From Mycolicibacterium rhodesiae JS60 (GTDB lineage: Bacteria; Actinomycetota; Actinomycetes; Mycobacteriales; Mycobacteriaceae), in assembly GCA_000230935.2 (NCBI GenBank), contig AGIQ01000001.1, positions 806,001 to 870,000 on the forward strand: DNA of 64,000 nt, given 5' to 3'. Position numbers and translations under genes: made by a program. The notes below the pieces were generated by a model. It was not told the origin of the DNA and searched no databases. It saw only the letters and a list, made by a program, of their open reading frames with translations. This document shows, piece after piece, positions 37,489 to 45,934 of this stretch (position 1 is the stretch's first letter; each line of letters begins with the position of its first letter).

Positions 37489-38214
37489 CTAACCGACCGC
37501 GCCGCCGACGAGGTAACCGATGCCGAAGGTGACGGCCATCGCCAGCGCGCCGCCGATGACCACCCGGTAGATCGCCCGGCGGGGGGTCGCGCCGCCGAGG
37601 CGCGCACTGATCCAGCCGGTGATCGTCAGGGCGAGCAACACCGCGACGAACGTGATCGGCACCCGAATTGAGGCTGGCGGCAACAGGATTGCCAGCAGCG
37701 GTAGAACGGCGCCGACCGTGAACGCGATGGCCGAGGAGATCGCGGCCTGCCACGGATTGGTCAGCTCGTCGGGGTCGAGGTGCAGTTCGGCGTCGACGTG
37801 GGCGGCGAACGCATCGTGGTCGGTGAGCTCCTCGGCCACCGTCCGCGCGGTCGCCGGTGTCAGTCCTTTGGCCTCGTAGAGTGCTGCAAGCTCGTCGAGT
37901 TCGGCCATCGGTTCGGCCTCCAGCTCATGGCGTTCCAGCTTGAGCATCGCCTTCTCGGAATCGCGCTGCGTGCTCACCGACACGTACTCGCCGACGGCCA
38001 TCGACAACGCGCCCGCGGCCAGCGCGGCGATTCCGGCGGTGAAGATCGGACCGCGCTGCGTGGATGCCGCGGCAACGCCGACCACGATGCCGGCCGTCGA
38101 CACGATGCCGTCGTTGGCCCCGAGCACCCCGGCCCGCAGCCAGTTCAACCTGCTGCCGAACGCACCGTGGTGCGGTTCGAAGGGGTGGGTCGTCGGTTCC
38201 GGAGGTGTTGTCAC
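37489..38214 (-). CDS. VIT1/CCC1-family Fe2+/Mn2+ transporter
   Basis: A 241-residue membrane protein: LGANDGIVSTAGIVVGVAAA and GALSMAVGEYVSVSTQRDSE are the VIT/CCC1 signature. A cytosolic acidic helix bundle (about 95-160) follows, which in relatives binds metal, and then three C-terminal membrane segments. It probably exports or stores Fe2+ or Mn2+. The GTG at 38214 overlaps the DUF899 stop by 4 nt (GTGA), so translation is coupled. The open frame extends upstream inside the DUF899 gene and is not used. Confidence 0.88.
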   Translation of the reverse strand: MTTPPEPTTHPFEPHHGAFGSRLNWLRAGVLGANDGIVSTAGIVVGVAAASTQRGPIFTAGIAALAAGALSMAVGEYVSVSTQRDSEKAMLKLERHELEAEPMAELDELAALYEAKGLTPATARTVAEELTDHDAFAAHVDAELHLDPDELTNPWQAAISSAIAFTVGAVLPLLAILLPPASIRVPITFVAVLLALTITGWISARLGGATPRRAIYRVVIGGALAMAVTFGIGYLVGGAVG

Positions 38215-38903
38215 GTGTGCAGCGTAGGACTTTCGCCGTAGGCGCGGGCGATGTCTTGCGAGCCCGCCCAGCCCGAGTACGTCGGCCGCTGCGGCCAGCC
38301 GTCGGGGGAGTCCTGCCACTCTTCCTGGCGGCCCCACGGCAGCAGGTCGATCAGGGCGAACGAGTGACTGAGTTGCTCGGTGCCCCGGCCGTTGGTGTGC
38401 CAGGTGCGATAGACGTCGTCACCGTCCCGCAGGAACACATTGACCCCGAATCCGTCGCCGGGGGCGGCGTCGACGTCGGCGCCGAACGTGCTGTCCGACG
38501 ACGAGTACCACTCCATCTTGTTGCCGACTTTTGCCTTGTACGCCAAGGCTTCTGCGATGGGTCCGTTGGTGACGATGACGAAGCGGGCGTCATAGTTGTC
38601 GAGGAAGTCCAGCCGGGTGAACTGTGAGGTGAACCCGGTGCAGCCCGGGCACTGCCACTCTTCGCCGTCGGTCCACATGTGGTTGTAGACGATCAGCTGG
38701 GAACGCCCGTCGAACACGCCGGCCAACGAGACGGGGCCGTTGGCGCCGATGAGGGTATACGCCGGCATCCGGACCATCGGCAGTCGCCGGCGCTGCGCGG
38801 CGATCGCGTCGAGTTCACGGGTGGCGGCTTTTTCCCGCTTGCGGAGGTCGTCGAGCGCGGCGCGCCAGGTCTGCTGGTCGACTACCGGGGGCAGGGCGGT
38901 CAT
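38211..38903 (-). CDS. DUF899 thioredoxin-like protein
   Basis: A 230-residue cytosolic protein of the DUF899 family, which has a thioredoxin/AhpC-like fold. It contains LIVYNHMWTDGEEWQCPGCT, where the CPGC pair may be redox-active, and WHTNGRGTEQLSHSF further on. AGGAG lies 6 nt before ATG 38903. It overlaps the VIT-type gene by 4 nt, which links it to metal or oxidative-stress handling. The reaction is not known. Confidence 0.85.
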   Translation of the reverse strand: MTALPPVVDQQTWRAALDDLRKREKAATRELDAIAAQRRRLPMVRMPAYTLIGANGPVSLAGVFDGRSQLIVYNHMWTDGEEWQCPGCTGFTSQFTRLDFLDNYDARFVIVTNGPIAEALAYKAKVGNKMEWYSSSDSTFGADVDAAPGDGFGVNVFLRDGDDVYRTWHTNGRGTEQLSHSFALIDLLPWGRQEEWQDSPDGWPQRPTYSGWAGSQDIARAYGESPTLHT

Positions 38904-38968
38904 GTGAGGCTCCTTTTGTCGAGTTCCGTCACAAGGATTGACTCGCCCGGCCCCCATTAGTCATCGGG

Positions 38969-39793
38969 TCAGCCGCGCTTGCTGTGGGCCCCGCTCTTGG
39001 TGCTGGCCTTGGCCGACGTCGCCTTGCGATTGCTGCTCGACGGCGGCTTGGGCTTGGAGCGGGCCGAGCCTGCCGTGCCCGACGGTGCGCTCACCGCCGC
39101 GGCCTTCGGTGCCACTGTCTTTGCCGCCGCGCCGCTTGCCTTCTTGAAGGGGAGCACGATGGTGGGCGGCGTCGCGGCGATCGCCGAGGCCAGCAGGTTG
39201 CGGATGATGATCGGAACCGCGATCGGACCGTTGACGCCGATGAGGCCGAACTGGCTGTTCAGCGCGGCATCGAGAAATACCGCGGGAGCCTCGAGCAAGG
39301 CGACCAGCTTGTTGGTGGCGGTGGCGACGGAGTCGATCGCGAGCTGGAGCGCCAGGAACGGCGTCTGGATCTGTTTGCCGATGGCCGGGATCACGTCGCT
39401 GACGATGGCCTGGCCCAGGGTGACGACGTTGTTGATGTGGCTGAGGATCTCGGCCGGGATGTCGGCGCCGTGGCCGGTCACCAGGTCTGCGGCATAGATC
39501 AGGGGGTTGAGTACCAGCTGCGTGGCGACCGGAGCGATGAACACCGGATTCGGCAACGGGAAGGTGCTGTTCAAGCCGATGAACAACGCGCCGAGCTGCA
39601 CCACGTTGGCCACGGTGTTGGTGAGCAGGTCCGACCACGCGTCCGTCAGCTGGACCGCTTGGGTGGAGACAGTCGCTGGAGAGAGCTCCAGCGCATGCAT
39701 TTCGGGCGTGACCGTGATCGGTGCCAGGGCCAGCGCCCCGGCAGTGGTCAGTGCGGCGGCGGTGCGCATCGGACGACGGACGGCGAGTTCCAT
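38969..39793 (-). CDS. Exported basic-tailed paralogue 1 (GjpA-porin-like)
   Basis: 274 residues; last in transcription order of a five-gene paralogous array. The signal peptide MELAVRRPMRTAAALTTAGA is followed by a mostly hydrophobic, Asn/Pro-rich core: VQLTDAWSDLLTNTV, PVATQLVLNPLIYA, and the best-conserved block LLEAPAVFLDAALNSQFGL. LPFKKA then leads into an Ala/Ser/Lys-rich tail ending HSKRG. The core recalls the mycobacterial/Gordonia GjpA-type porin family; this is remembered similarity. GAGGGAGAA precedes the ATG. It has its own copy of the shared upstream motif (39840-39881). Confidence 0.8.
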   Translation of the reverse strand: MELAVRRPMRTAAALTTAGALALAPITVTPEMHALELSPATVSTQAVQLTDAWSDLLTNTVANVVQLGALFIGLNSTFPLPNPVFIAPVATQLVLNPLIYAADLVTGHGADIPAEILSHINNVVTLGQAIVSDVIPAIGKQIQTPFLALQLAIDSVATATNKLVALLEAPAVFLDAALNSQFGLIGVNGPIAVPIIIRNLLASAIAATPPTIVLPFKKASGAAAKTVAPKAAAVSAPSGTAGSARSKPKPPSSSNRKATSAKASTKSGAHSKRG

Positions 39794-39839
39794 CGGGCAT
39801 TTCTCCCTCGTAGAGGCGGCGTCGACGGGGCTTCGTCGG

Positions 39840-39881
39840 CTTCAACTCCCGGATTGGGAATCCGCTGGGTATAGCTATACC
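39840..39881 (-). promoter_or_regulatory. Shared upstream motif of the exported-paralogue array, copy 1
   Basis: In gene orientation the motif is GCTATACC, then GCGGATTCCCA, a short variable gap, GGGAGTTGAAG. The core is at 39855-39865. The same arrangement precedes paralogues 3 and 5. Here the -10-like TATACC sits in a perfect 14-bp palindrome, GGTATAGCTATACC (39868-39881). Confidence 0.65.
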
Positions 39882-39928
39882 GCAGCACTCAGCCACAGCA
39901 TAGATATTTGCCACATCTGAAACTTGTG

Positions 39929-40774
39929 TCAGTCTCGCTTGCTGTGGCCGCGCCCAGTGCTGGGCTTGTTGACTTTCGCAGATGTCGCCGGTTTGCGCTT
40001 GCTGCTGGCTGCCGACGACGGTGCCTTGGGCTTCGAGCGGGCCGAGCTCGCGGTGCCCGACGGTGCGGCGGTGATGGCCGACGCCTTGGTGCGCAAGGCC
40101 GCTGCACCGCCGGCCTTCTTGAACGGCAGCGCGGATGGCGGCGGAGTGAAGAACTGTTGCGCCACGACATTTCGGATGATGAACCCGACGGCGATCGGGC
40201 CGTTGATGCCAATGAGCCCATACTGGCTGTTGAGGGCCGTATTCAGGAACACCGCCGGTGCCTCGAACAAGCCGAGCAGCAGATTTGTGCTTGTGGTGAT
40301 GGATTCGAACGCCAGTTGGAGAGCCTGGAAAGGTGCCTGTATCTGCTTGACGATGGCCGGGGGCACATCCTTGCCGATGGCCTGGGCCACCAGGACGAGG
40401 TTGTTGATGTGGGTGATGATCTCCGTCGGGACCTCGGCACCCTCGCCGGTCAACAGCTGCACGGCATAGGTCAGTGGGTTGACCACCAACAGTTGCGTGA
40501 GGATGGGCGCGACGAAAACCGGATTCGGCAGGGGGTAAACAGGATTCGCCCCCACGGCCAATTGTCCCAACAGATACGTACTGACGAGGGTGTCATTGAG
40601 CAGGTCGAACCAGGCATCGGTGAGCTGGACTTCCTGGGTCGAGACGCGCAGGGGTGTGACGCCGCCCGCGTGCACGTCGGGAGGCGTCACACCCAGCGGC
40701 GACAGGGCGACCGCCCCGGCGGTCGCCAGAGCGGCGACGGCGAGCATCGGACGCCGAGCGGTGTTCTCCTTCAA
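39929..40774 (-). CDS. Exported basic-tailed paralogue 2
   Basis: 281 residues, same family as paralogue 1. It starts with TTG at 40774 (GAGGGAGAAA 8 nt upstream, as in the neighbour) and reads LKENTARRPMLAVAALATAG, a signal peptide. The core has VQLTDAWFDLLNDTL and LFEAPAVFLNTALNSQYGL; the tail runs LPFKKAGG to GRGHSKRD. It lies 69 bp after paralogue 3 without its own copy of the upstream motif, so it is probably transcribed with paralogue 3. Confidence 0.78.
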   Translation of the reverse strand: MKENTARRPMLAVAALATAGAVALSPLGVTPPDVHAGGVTPLRVSTQEVQLTDAWFDLLNDTLVSTYLLGQLAVGANPVYPLPNPVFVAPILTQLLVVNPLTYAVQLLTGEGAEVPTEIITHINNLVLVAQAIGKDVPPAIVKQIQAPFQALQLAFESITTSTNLLLGLFEAPAVFLNTALNSQYGLIGINGPIAVGFIIRNVVAQQFFTPPPSALPFKKAGGAAALRTKASAITAAPSGTASSARSKPKAPSSAASSKRKPATSAKVNKPSTGRGHSKRD

Positions 40775-40843
40775 CGGGTTTCTCCCTCGATGAGATTGGT
40801 GTGAAGGGGGTGCGGCGGCGATTGTCTGACCGCCGACGCGGCG

Positions 40844-41695
40844 TCAGCCGCGCTTGCTGTGCCCTTGGCCAGCGCCACCGCTCTTGGTGCCCGCCTTGGC
40901 AGATGTCGCTTTGCGGTCGCTACTCGCCGACGACGACGCCTTGGGCTTGGCCCGGGCCGAACCTGCTGTCCCCGACGGGGATGCGACCTTTGGCTTAACC
41001 GTTGTGGCCGCGACTGATTTCGGCGTCGATGCAGCTTTCTTGAATGGCAGCACGATCGTGGGCGGCGCGGTGTAGATCGCCTCGGCCAACGCGTTGCGGA
41101 CGGTCAGTGCAAATCCGATCGGTCCGACCTCGCCGAGGAGCCCGAATGTGCTGTTGAGCGCGAGATTCAGGAACACCGCAGGCGCTTCGAGCAATCCGAT
41201 CAGCAGGTTGCTACTGGCGACGATGGAATCGTATGTGATCGCGAGGGCACCGAACTGTGTGGCCAACTGCTGGGAGATGACTGGGGGCAAGGAGGCGACA
41301 ACTTGACCCGCAACATTCCCCACGGCTGTCAGGTGGGTTGCGATCTCCCCCGGGATCTGGCCGCCCTGGCCACTAAGCAGCTGTGCCGCGTAGATGAACT
41401 GGTTGAGTACCAGCTGAGTGGCGATCGGTGCGAGCGGAATGGTTGGTGTTGGCAAGGGATAGTTGCCGTCAGCCCCGAGGAACATCGCCGCGAGTTGGAC
41501 CACACTCGCGCCGGTGTCGGCGAACAGGTCAGTCCAGGCGTCGGTGAGTTGAACCGCTTGGGTGGAAACGCGAAGTGGCGATGTGCTGGCCGCGTGCAGG
41601 TCAGATGGTGCGATCGAGATCGGCGCCAGGGCCAGTGCCCCGGCGGTGGTCAGGGCGGCGGCAGCGAGCATCGGGCGTCGGGCGGCGTGGTCCAT
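40844..41695 (-). CDS. Exported basic-tailed paralogue 3
   Basis: 283 residues from ATG 41695 (the frame continues upstream but the signal peptide MDHAARRPMLAAAALTTAG fixes the start). The core contains VQLTDAWTDLFADTG and LLEAPAVFLNLALNSTFGL; LPFKKAAS is followed by a Lys/Ser/Ala tail ending QGHSKRG. A copy of the shared upstream motif lies at 41740-41780. GAGGGAGA lies upstream of the start. Confidence 0.8.
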   Translation of the reverse strand: MDHAARRPMLAAAALTTAGALALAPISIAPSDLHAASTSPLRVSTQAVQLTDAWTDLFADTGASVVQLAAMFLGADGNYPLPTPTIPLAPIATQLVLNQFIYAAQLLSGQGGQIPGEIATHLTAVGNVAGQVVASLPPVISQQLATQFGALAITYDSIVASSNLLIGLLEAPAVFLNLALNSTFGLLGEVGPIGFALTVRNALAEAIYTAPPTIVLPFKKAASTPKSVAATTVKPKVASPSGTAGSARAKPKASSSASSDRKATSAKAGTKSGGAGQGHSKRG

Positions 41696-41739
41696 CAGAG
41701 GTCGTCTCCCTCGTCGGGCGGTGTCGACGCAGGATTCGC

Positions 41740-41780
41740 CGACTTCAATTCCGTAGCTGGGAATCCGCTGTGGTGTAGCT
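41740..41780 (-). promoter_or_regulatory. Shared upstream motif of the exported-paralogue array, copy 3
   Basis: In gene orientation: GCTACACC, GCGGATTCCCA (core 41758-41768), GGAATTGAAG. It corresponds base for base with the motif before paralogues 1 and 5. Confidence 0.65.
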
Positions 41781-41831
41781 TGACAGCATTGCTGCGCCAC
41801 CGCACGAAAATTTGCCAGTTTTTCACCCGGC

Positions 41832-42665
41832 TTAGTTGCGCTTGCTGTGACCGCCGGTCGCGCCGCCCGCGGTCTTGGCGGGCTTGGTGGTGGCCGCTTT
41901 GCGGTTGGCGCCGGCAGGCGCTTTCGTCTTCGACCGTGCTGAGGACGCGGTGCCCGACGGTGAAGCCGGCTTGAGCGTGACCGTTGACGCTGCCGAGGAC
42001 TTGGCTTTCTTGAACGGGAGCGTGATCGTGGGTGGCGGGGTGGAGATCGCCTGGGCCAAGAAGTTTCGGACGAGGATCGGAACGGCGATCGGACCGGTGG
42101 GGCCGAGGAGGCCGTATTGGCTGTTGAGCGCGGCGTCCAGGAATATGGCGGGCGCCTCGAGCAATGCGATCAGCGGGTTACCGCTGGTGGTGATGGAATC
42201 GAGCGCCAGCTGGAGAGCTAGGAACGGTGTCTGAAACTGAGCGACCACGATCCCAGGCAGGTCGTTGGTGAGACCCTGGATGAGGTTGCCGATCTTGTCC
42301 AGGTGAGTGGTGAGCTCGACCGGGATCTCGGCGCCTTGACCCGTGAAAAGCTGTACTGCATATATCAATTGGTTGAGCACCAACTGTGTTGCGACCGGTG
42401 CGATGAAGATCGGGTTCGGCAGAGTCGCGCCCGAACTCAACCCGATGAACAACCCGGCGAGCTGGATCGTGTTCTCGACGGTGTTGGTGAGCAGGTCGGA
42501 CCAGGCGTCGGTGAGCTGGACCGCCTCGGTGGAGATGCGGGTTGCCGTGATACCCGGCGTGTGCAGGTCGGATAGTGCGATCGAGATCGGCGCCAGGGCT
42601 AGTGCCCCGGCGGTGGTCAGGGCGGCGACGGTGCGCATCGGAAGATGACCGGTGGTGACTTCCAT
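41832..42665 (-). CDS. Exported basic-tailed paralogue 4
   Basis: 277 residues; signal peptide MEVTTGHLPMRTVAALTTAG. The core has VQLTDAWSDLLTNTVENTI and LLEAPAIFLDAALNSQYGLL, closest by eye to paralogue 1; LPFKKAKS leads to a tail ending GGHSKRN. It starts 14 bp after paralogue 5 and has no upstream motif of its own, so it is the second gene of a 5-4 operon. No catalytic residues are recognisable. Confidence 0.8.
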   Translation of the reverse strand: MEVTTGHLPMRTVAALTTAGALALAPISIALSDLHTPGITATRISTEAVQLTDAWSDLLTNTVENTIQLAGLFIGLSSGATLPNPIFIAPVATQLVLNQLIYAVQLFTGQGAEIPVELTTHLDKIGNLIQGLTNDLPGIVVAQFQTPFLALQLALDSITTSGNPLIALLEAPAIFLDAALNSQYGLLGPTGPIAVPILVRNFLAQAISTPPPTITLPFKKAKSSAASTVTLKPASPSGTASSARSKTKAPAGANRKAATTKPAKTAGGATGGHSKRN

Positions 42666-42679
42666 CGGGTTTCCTTCCT

Positions 42680-43525
42680 CTAACGCTTACTGCGGCCCAC
42701 GCCGTTACGCGCGCTGCCGGCCTTGGCTGCGGGTTTCTTGGCGCTCGCCGATGACGACGACGGGGACTTCGGCTTTGACCGTGCCGAGCTCGCTGTGCCC
42801 GACGGTGCGGCTACGGATGTGGCTTTGGGCGTCAGTGCCTTTGACGCCGCCGCGGCGCCGCTGGGTTTCTTGAACGGCAGCACGACCACGGGCAGCGGGG
42901 TCTCGAGCGCCTTGGCGACCAGGTTTCGGATGATGAGCGACACCGCGACCGGACCCGTGCCGCCTAGGAGGCCGTACGGGCCGTTGAGGGCGTAGTCGAG
43001 GAACACCGCAGGCGCCTCGATCAACCCGAGTAGCAGGTTGCCGCTGGTGGTGATGGATTGGAGAGCCTGCGCGATGGCGACAAACGGTGCCTGGATCTGT
43101 TCGAAGATGATCGGCGGCACCTGGGTGACGACGAGCGTGATGACGTCGGCGAGTTGCGAAAGGTGAGTGGCGATCTCGGCCGGGATCTTGGCGCCTTGGC
43201 CGGTGATCAGCTGGACGGTGTAGATCAGCGGGTTGAGCACCAACTGCGTGGCGATCGGCGCGAGCGGGATGGTCGGGTTCGGCAAGGGCCAGGTGTTGTT
43301 TCCGCCGAGGAAGAGCTCGCCGAGCACGCCCACGTTGAGGAGGGTGTTGTTGAGCAGGTCGTACCAGGCGTCGGTGAGCTGCACGGCTTGGGTGGAGACG
43401 CGGGTTGCCGAGACGGTGGAAACGTGCAGTTCGGGTGGCGCGATGACAACCGGTGTCATGGCCAAAGCCCCGACGGTGGTCAGGGCGGCGACGGCGCGCA
43501 CGGAACGACGGGGAGCGAGTTCCAT
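42680..43525 (-). CDS. Exported basic-tailed paralogue 5
   Basis: 281 residues and first of the array in transcription order. The signal peptide begins MELAPRRSVRAVAALTTVGA. The core holds VQLTDAWYDLLNNTLLNVG, PIATQLVLNPLIYT and LIEAPAVFLDYALNGPYGL; LPFKKPSG is followed by the longest Ser/Lys tail, ending NGVGRSKR. A copy of the shared upstream motif lies at 43570-43610. It is preceded on the same strand by helD. Confidence 0.8.
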   Translation of the reverse strand: MELAPRRSVRAVAALTTVGALAMTPVVIAPPELHVSTVSATRVSTQAVQLTDAWYDLLNNTLLNVGVLGELFLGGNNTWPLPNPTIPLAPIATQLVLNPLIYTVQLITGQGAKIPAEIATHLSQLADVITLVVTQVPPIIFEQIQAPFVAIAQALQSITTSGNLLLGLIEAPAVFLDYALNGPYGLLGGTGPVAVSLIIRNLVAKALETPLPVVVLPFKKPSGAAAASKALTPKATSVAAPSGTASSARSKPKSPSSSSASAKKPAAKAGSARNGVGRSKR

Positions 43526-43569
43526 CAGGGCGTTCTCTTCCTGGCGGGGGCGGCGCCGACGAGGCTCGT

Positions 43570-43610
43570 CAACTTCAACTTCCCGGGTGGGAATCCGCCG
43601 TGCACAGCTT
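43570..43610 (-). promoter_or_regulatory. Shared upstream motif of the exported-paralogue array, copy 5
   Basis: In gene orientation: GCTGTGCA, GCGGATTCCCA (core 43587-43597), GGGAAGTTGAAG. It lies between helD and paralogue 5. Confidence 0.6.
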
Positions 43611-43636
43611 CCCAGTAATGCACAGCGCGCGCACAG

Positions 43637-45865
43637 TTATTTGCCAGCTTTCGGCTCAACTAGTGCTTCGTATTCGGCGAGACTGGTCAGTGCGGAGGGC
43701 AAGGGGTGCTGATGCAGCACGCCCAACCGTTGGGTGGCACGGGTCAGCGCGACATACAGCTCCGCCGCGCCGCGCGGCCCGTCGGCCAGGATGCGGTCCG
43801 GCTCCACCACCAGAACCGCGTCGAACTCCAGACCCTTGGTCTCCGACGGGGCGACCGCACCCGGCACATCCGGCGGCCCGATCACGACACTGGTGCCCTC
43901 CAACGCGGCCTCCGTTGTCATGAATTCCTCGATGGCGGCCGACAAGTCGTCGGCGGATATCCGGCGGGACCAGGGTTGGATTCCGCACGCGCGCACCGAC
44001 TCCGGCGCTCGGACCTCGGGTGCGAACTCGGCGAGCAGCGCGGCGGCGACGGCCATGATCTCCGCAGGCGTGCGGTAGTTGACCGACAGCGAGCGGTACA
44101 CCCAGCGGTCGGGCACGTACGGGTCCAGCATCTGCGCCCACGATGTCGCTCCGGCCATCGAGCGGCGCTGCGCCAGATCGCCGACCACCGTGAAGGACCG
44201 GCTCGGGCAGCGGCGCATCAGCACCCGCCAGTCCATCTCCGACAACTCCTGGGCTTCGTCGACGACGACATGCCGATACGTCCACTCCCGGTCGGCGGCG
44301 GCACGTTCGGCAAGATCCCGGGTATCCCGCTCGAGGAAGCGCTCGGCGAGATCCTCGGCACCGATCAAGTCCTGCGCGAGAAGATGGTCTTCGTCGTCCA
44401 TCAGGTCCTCGTGCGCGACCATGTTCTCCAAAACGCCTCTGGCATACTCGGTTTCCTCCTTGCGCGCCCGCTCGGCGGCGTCGTCGGACGCCTTGTCGCG
44501 TCCCAGGAGGTCGATCAATTCGTCGAGCAGTGGCACATCCGACACCGTCCAGGCGTCACCGACTTCGCGCCACAGCGCCGGGTCGGCACCGGCGGCGCGC
44601 AACCGCTCGGCCGACATGTACAGCCCGGCCAGCAGATCCTGCGGTTCGAGGACCGGCCAGAGTTGGTCGAGGGCGGCGATGAACCGTTCATTGTCCTCGA
44701 GGTCGGTGGTCAGATCCGCGCGGACCTTTTCCCAGGCGTCGCGATTGTCGCGGGTCAGCCAGCCGCGGCCGATCCGGGCCGTCCCACGCTCGGTCAGCAC
44801 GTAGGTGACGATCTCGCGAAACACCGCCCGGGCCGCATTGTGCGGCAGCCCGCTTGCGCGTGCCTCATCGATGGCCCACTGCGCGGTATCGGCGGCGATC
44901 TGTAGCGTGACGTCGGCCAGCGGGATCTCCAGCGGGCGCTCTGGCACGCGCTGGTGGTCGGCGATCGCCGCCGCGAGAACCTCCAGCATCGCGCGAGAAC
45001 CCTTGATGCGGGCGACATCCGGGGTGTCCTCGGCAGTGATGTGCAGCCCGGGCAGCAGCTCACCAACCGTCATGAACACCACCTCCGATTCACCCAGCGA
45101 CGGCAGCACACGGCCGATGTGGTTCATGAACGCCTGGTTGGGCCCGACGACCAGCACCCCGTGGCGTTCGATCCGCTGCCGTTGGGTGTAGAGCAGGTAC
45201 GCGACGCGGTGCAGGGCCACGACGGTCTTGCCGGTGCCGGGTCCGCCTTCGATCACCAGCACGCCCGGATGATCGAGCCGGATGATCTCGTCCTGTTCGG
45301 CCTGGATGGTCGCCACGATGTCGCGCATGCCCGGACCGCGGGGAGCGTTGACCGCGGCGAGCAGGGCCGCGTCGCTGCTGAACGGACTGTCGTCGCCGGC
45401 ATCGGGGTCGGGACGGCCGAACACCTCATCGGTGAAGTCGACCAGCCGCCGGCCGATGGAGTGGAACTGGCGACGGCGGCGCATGCCCTCGGGGTTGGCG
45501 GCGGTGGCGATGTAGAAGGCGCGGGCGGCCGGGGCCCGCCAGTCCAGCAGCAGTAGCTCGTGCTCGTTGTCCTCGTCGAAGATGCCGATCCGGCCCACGT
45601 AGAGCCGTTCACCCGAAATCGCGTCCAGGCGTCCGAAACACAGCCCCTGGTCGGCGACGTCCAACCGCGCCGCCGATTGCGCCAGCGTACGAACCTCGGC
45701 GTCGCGCGCGACCAGAGTGCCGCCGTCCTGGAGGTCGATCGGGCCCCCGAGCGCGGCGCGGTAGGCAGCCTTGACCCGCATGCGCTTGTCGTCGAGGCGT
45801 TCGTAGAGTCCGTCCAGGTAGTCCTGCTCGGACTCGAGTTCGCGCTCGTGCGCGTGTGTCGACAT
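43637..45865 (-). CDS. helD: HelD/HelR-type RNA polymerase-recycling motor ATPase
   Basis: A 742-residue UvrD/Rep-like SF1 ATPase. The charged N-terminal coiled coil (ELESEQDYLDGLYERLDDKR) is the HelD arm; Walker A is in VIEGGPGTGKTVVALHR, Walker B in HVVVDEAQELSEMDW, and ETKGLEFDAVLVVEP and YVALTRATQRL are the late SF1 motifs. HelD proteins bind RNA polymerase, remove it from DNA and, in some mycobacteria (HelR), give rifamycin tolerance. ATG 45865 has GGAAGG almost touching it, so ATG 45874 could be used instead. It is divergent from dnaE2 across a perfect SOS box. Confidence 0.88.
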   Translation of the reverse strand: MSTHAHERELESEQDYLDGLYERLDDKRMRVKAAYRAALGGPIDLQDGGTLVARDAEVRTLAQSAARLDVADQGLCFGRLDAISGERLYVGRIGIFDEDNEHELLLLDWRAPAARAFYIATAANPEGMRRRRQFHSIGRRLVDFTDEVFGRPDPDAGDDSPFSSDAALLAAVNAPRGPGMRDIVATIQAEQDEIIRLDHPGVLVIEGGPGTGKTVVALHRVAYLLYTQRQRIERHGVLVVGPNQAFMNHIGRVLPSLGESEVVFMTVGELLPGLHITAEDTPDVARIKGSRAMLEVLAAAIADHQRVPERPLEIPLADVTLQIAADTAQWAIDEARASGLPHNAARAVFREIVTYVLTERGTARIGRGWLTRDNRDAWEKVRADLTTDLEDNERFIAALDQLWPVLEPQDLLAGLYMSAERLRAAGADPALWREVGDAWTVSDVPLLDELIDLLGRDKASDDAAERARKEETEYARGVLENMVAHEDLMDDEDHLLAQDLIGAEDLAERFLERDTRDLAERAAADREWTYRHVVVDEAQELSEMDWRVLMRRCPSRSFTVVGDLAQRRSMAGATSWAQMLDPYVPDRWVYRSLSVNYRTPAEIMAVAAALLAEFAPEVRAPESVRACGIQPWSRRISADDLSAAIEEFMTTEAALEGTSVVIGPPDVPGAVAPSETKGLEFDAVLVVEPDRILADGPRGAAELYVALTRATQRLGVLHQHPLPSALTSLAEYEALVEPKAGK

Positions 45866-45904
45866 GCCTTCCATCTTTGTCGAATCTGAAGCCGCACATT
45901 CGCA

Positions 45905-45920
45905 TCGAACACATGTTCGA
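45905..45920. promoter_or_regulatory. Perfect LexA (SOS) box between helD and dnaE2
   Basis: TCGAACACATGTTCGA matches the mycobacterial SOS consensus exactly. It is 39 bp from the helD start and overlaps the dnaE2 promoter (TATGGT at 45922-45927). Confidence 0.92.
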
Positions 45921-45921
45921 G

Positions 45922-45927
45922 TATGGT
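45922..45927 (+). promoter_or_regulatory. -10 element of dnaE2, abutting the SOS box
   Basis: TATGGT lies 7 nt before GTG 45935, consistent with leaderless transcription blocked by LexA. Confidence 0.45.
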
Positions 45928-45934
45928 GACTGGG

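Noticed and set aside
38969..43525. Reading the five-paralogue array as PE/PPE or PE_PGRS genes
   Set aside because: The proteins have ordinary signal peptides and no PE, PPE or Gly-Ala PGRS repeats.
45866..45934. Rifamycin-associated element upstream of helD
   Set aside because: No inverted repeat of that type was found; only the SOS box is clear.
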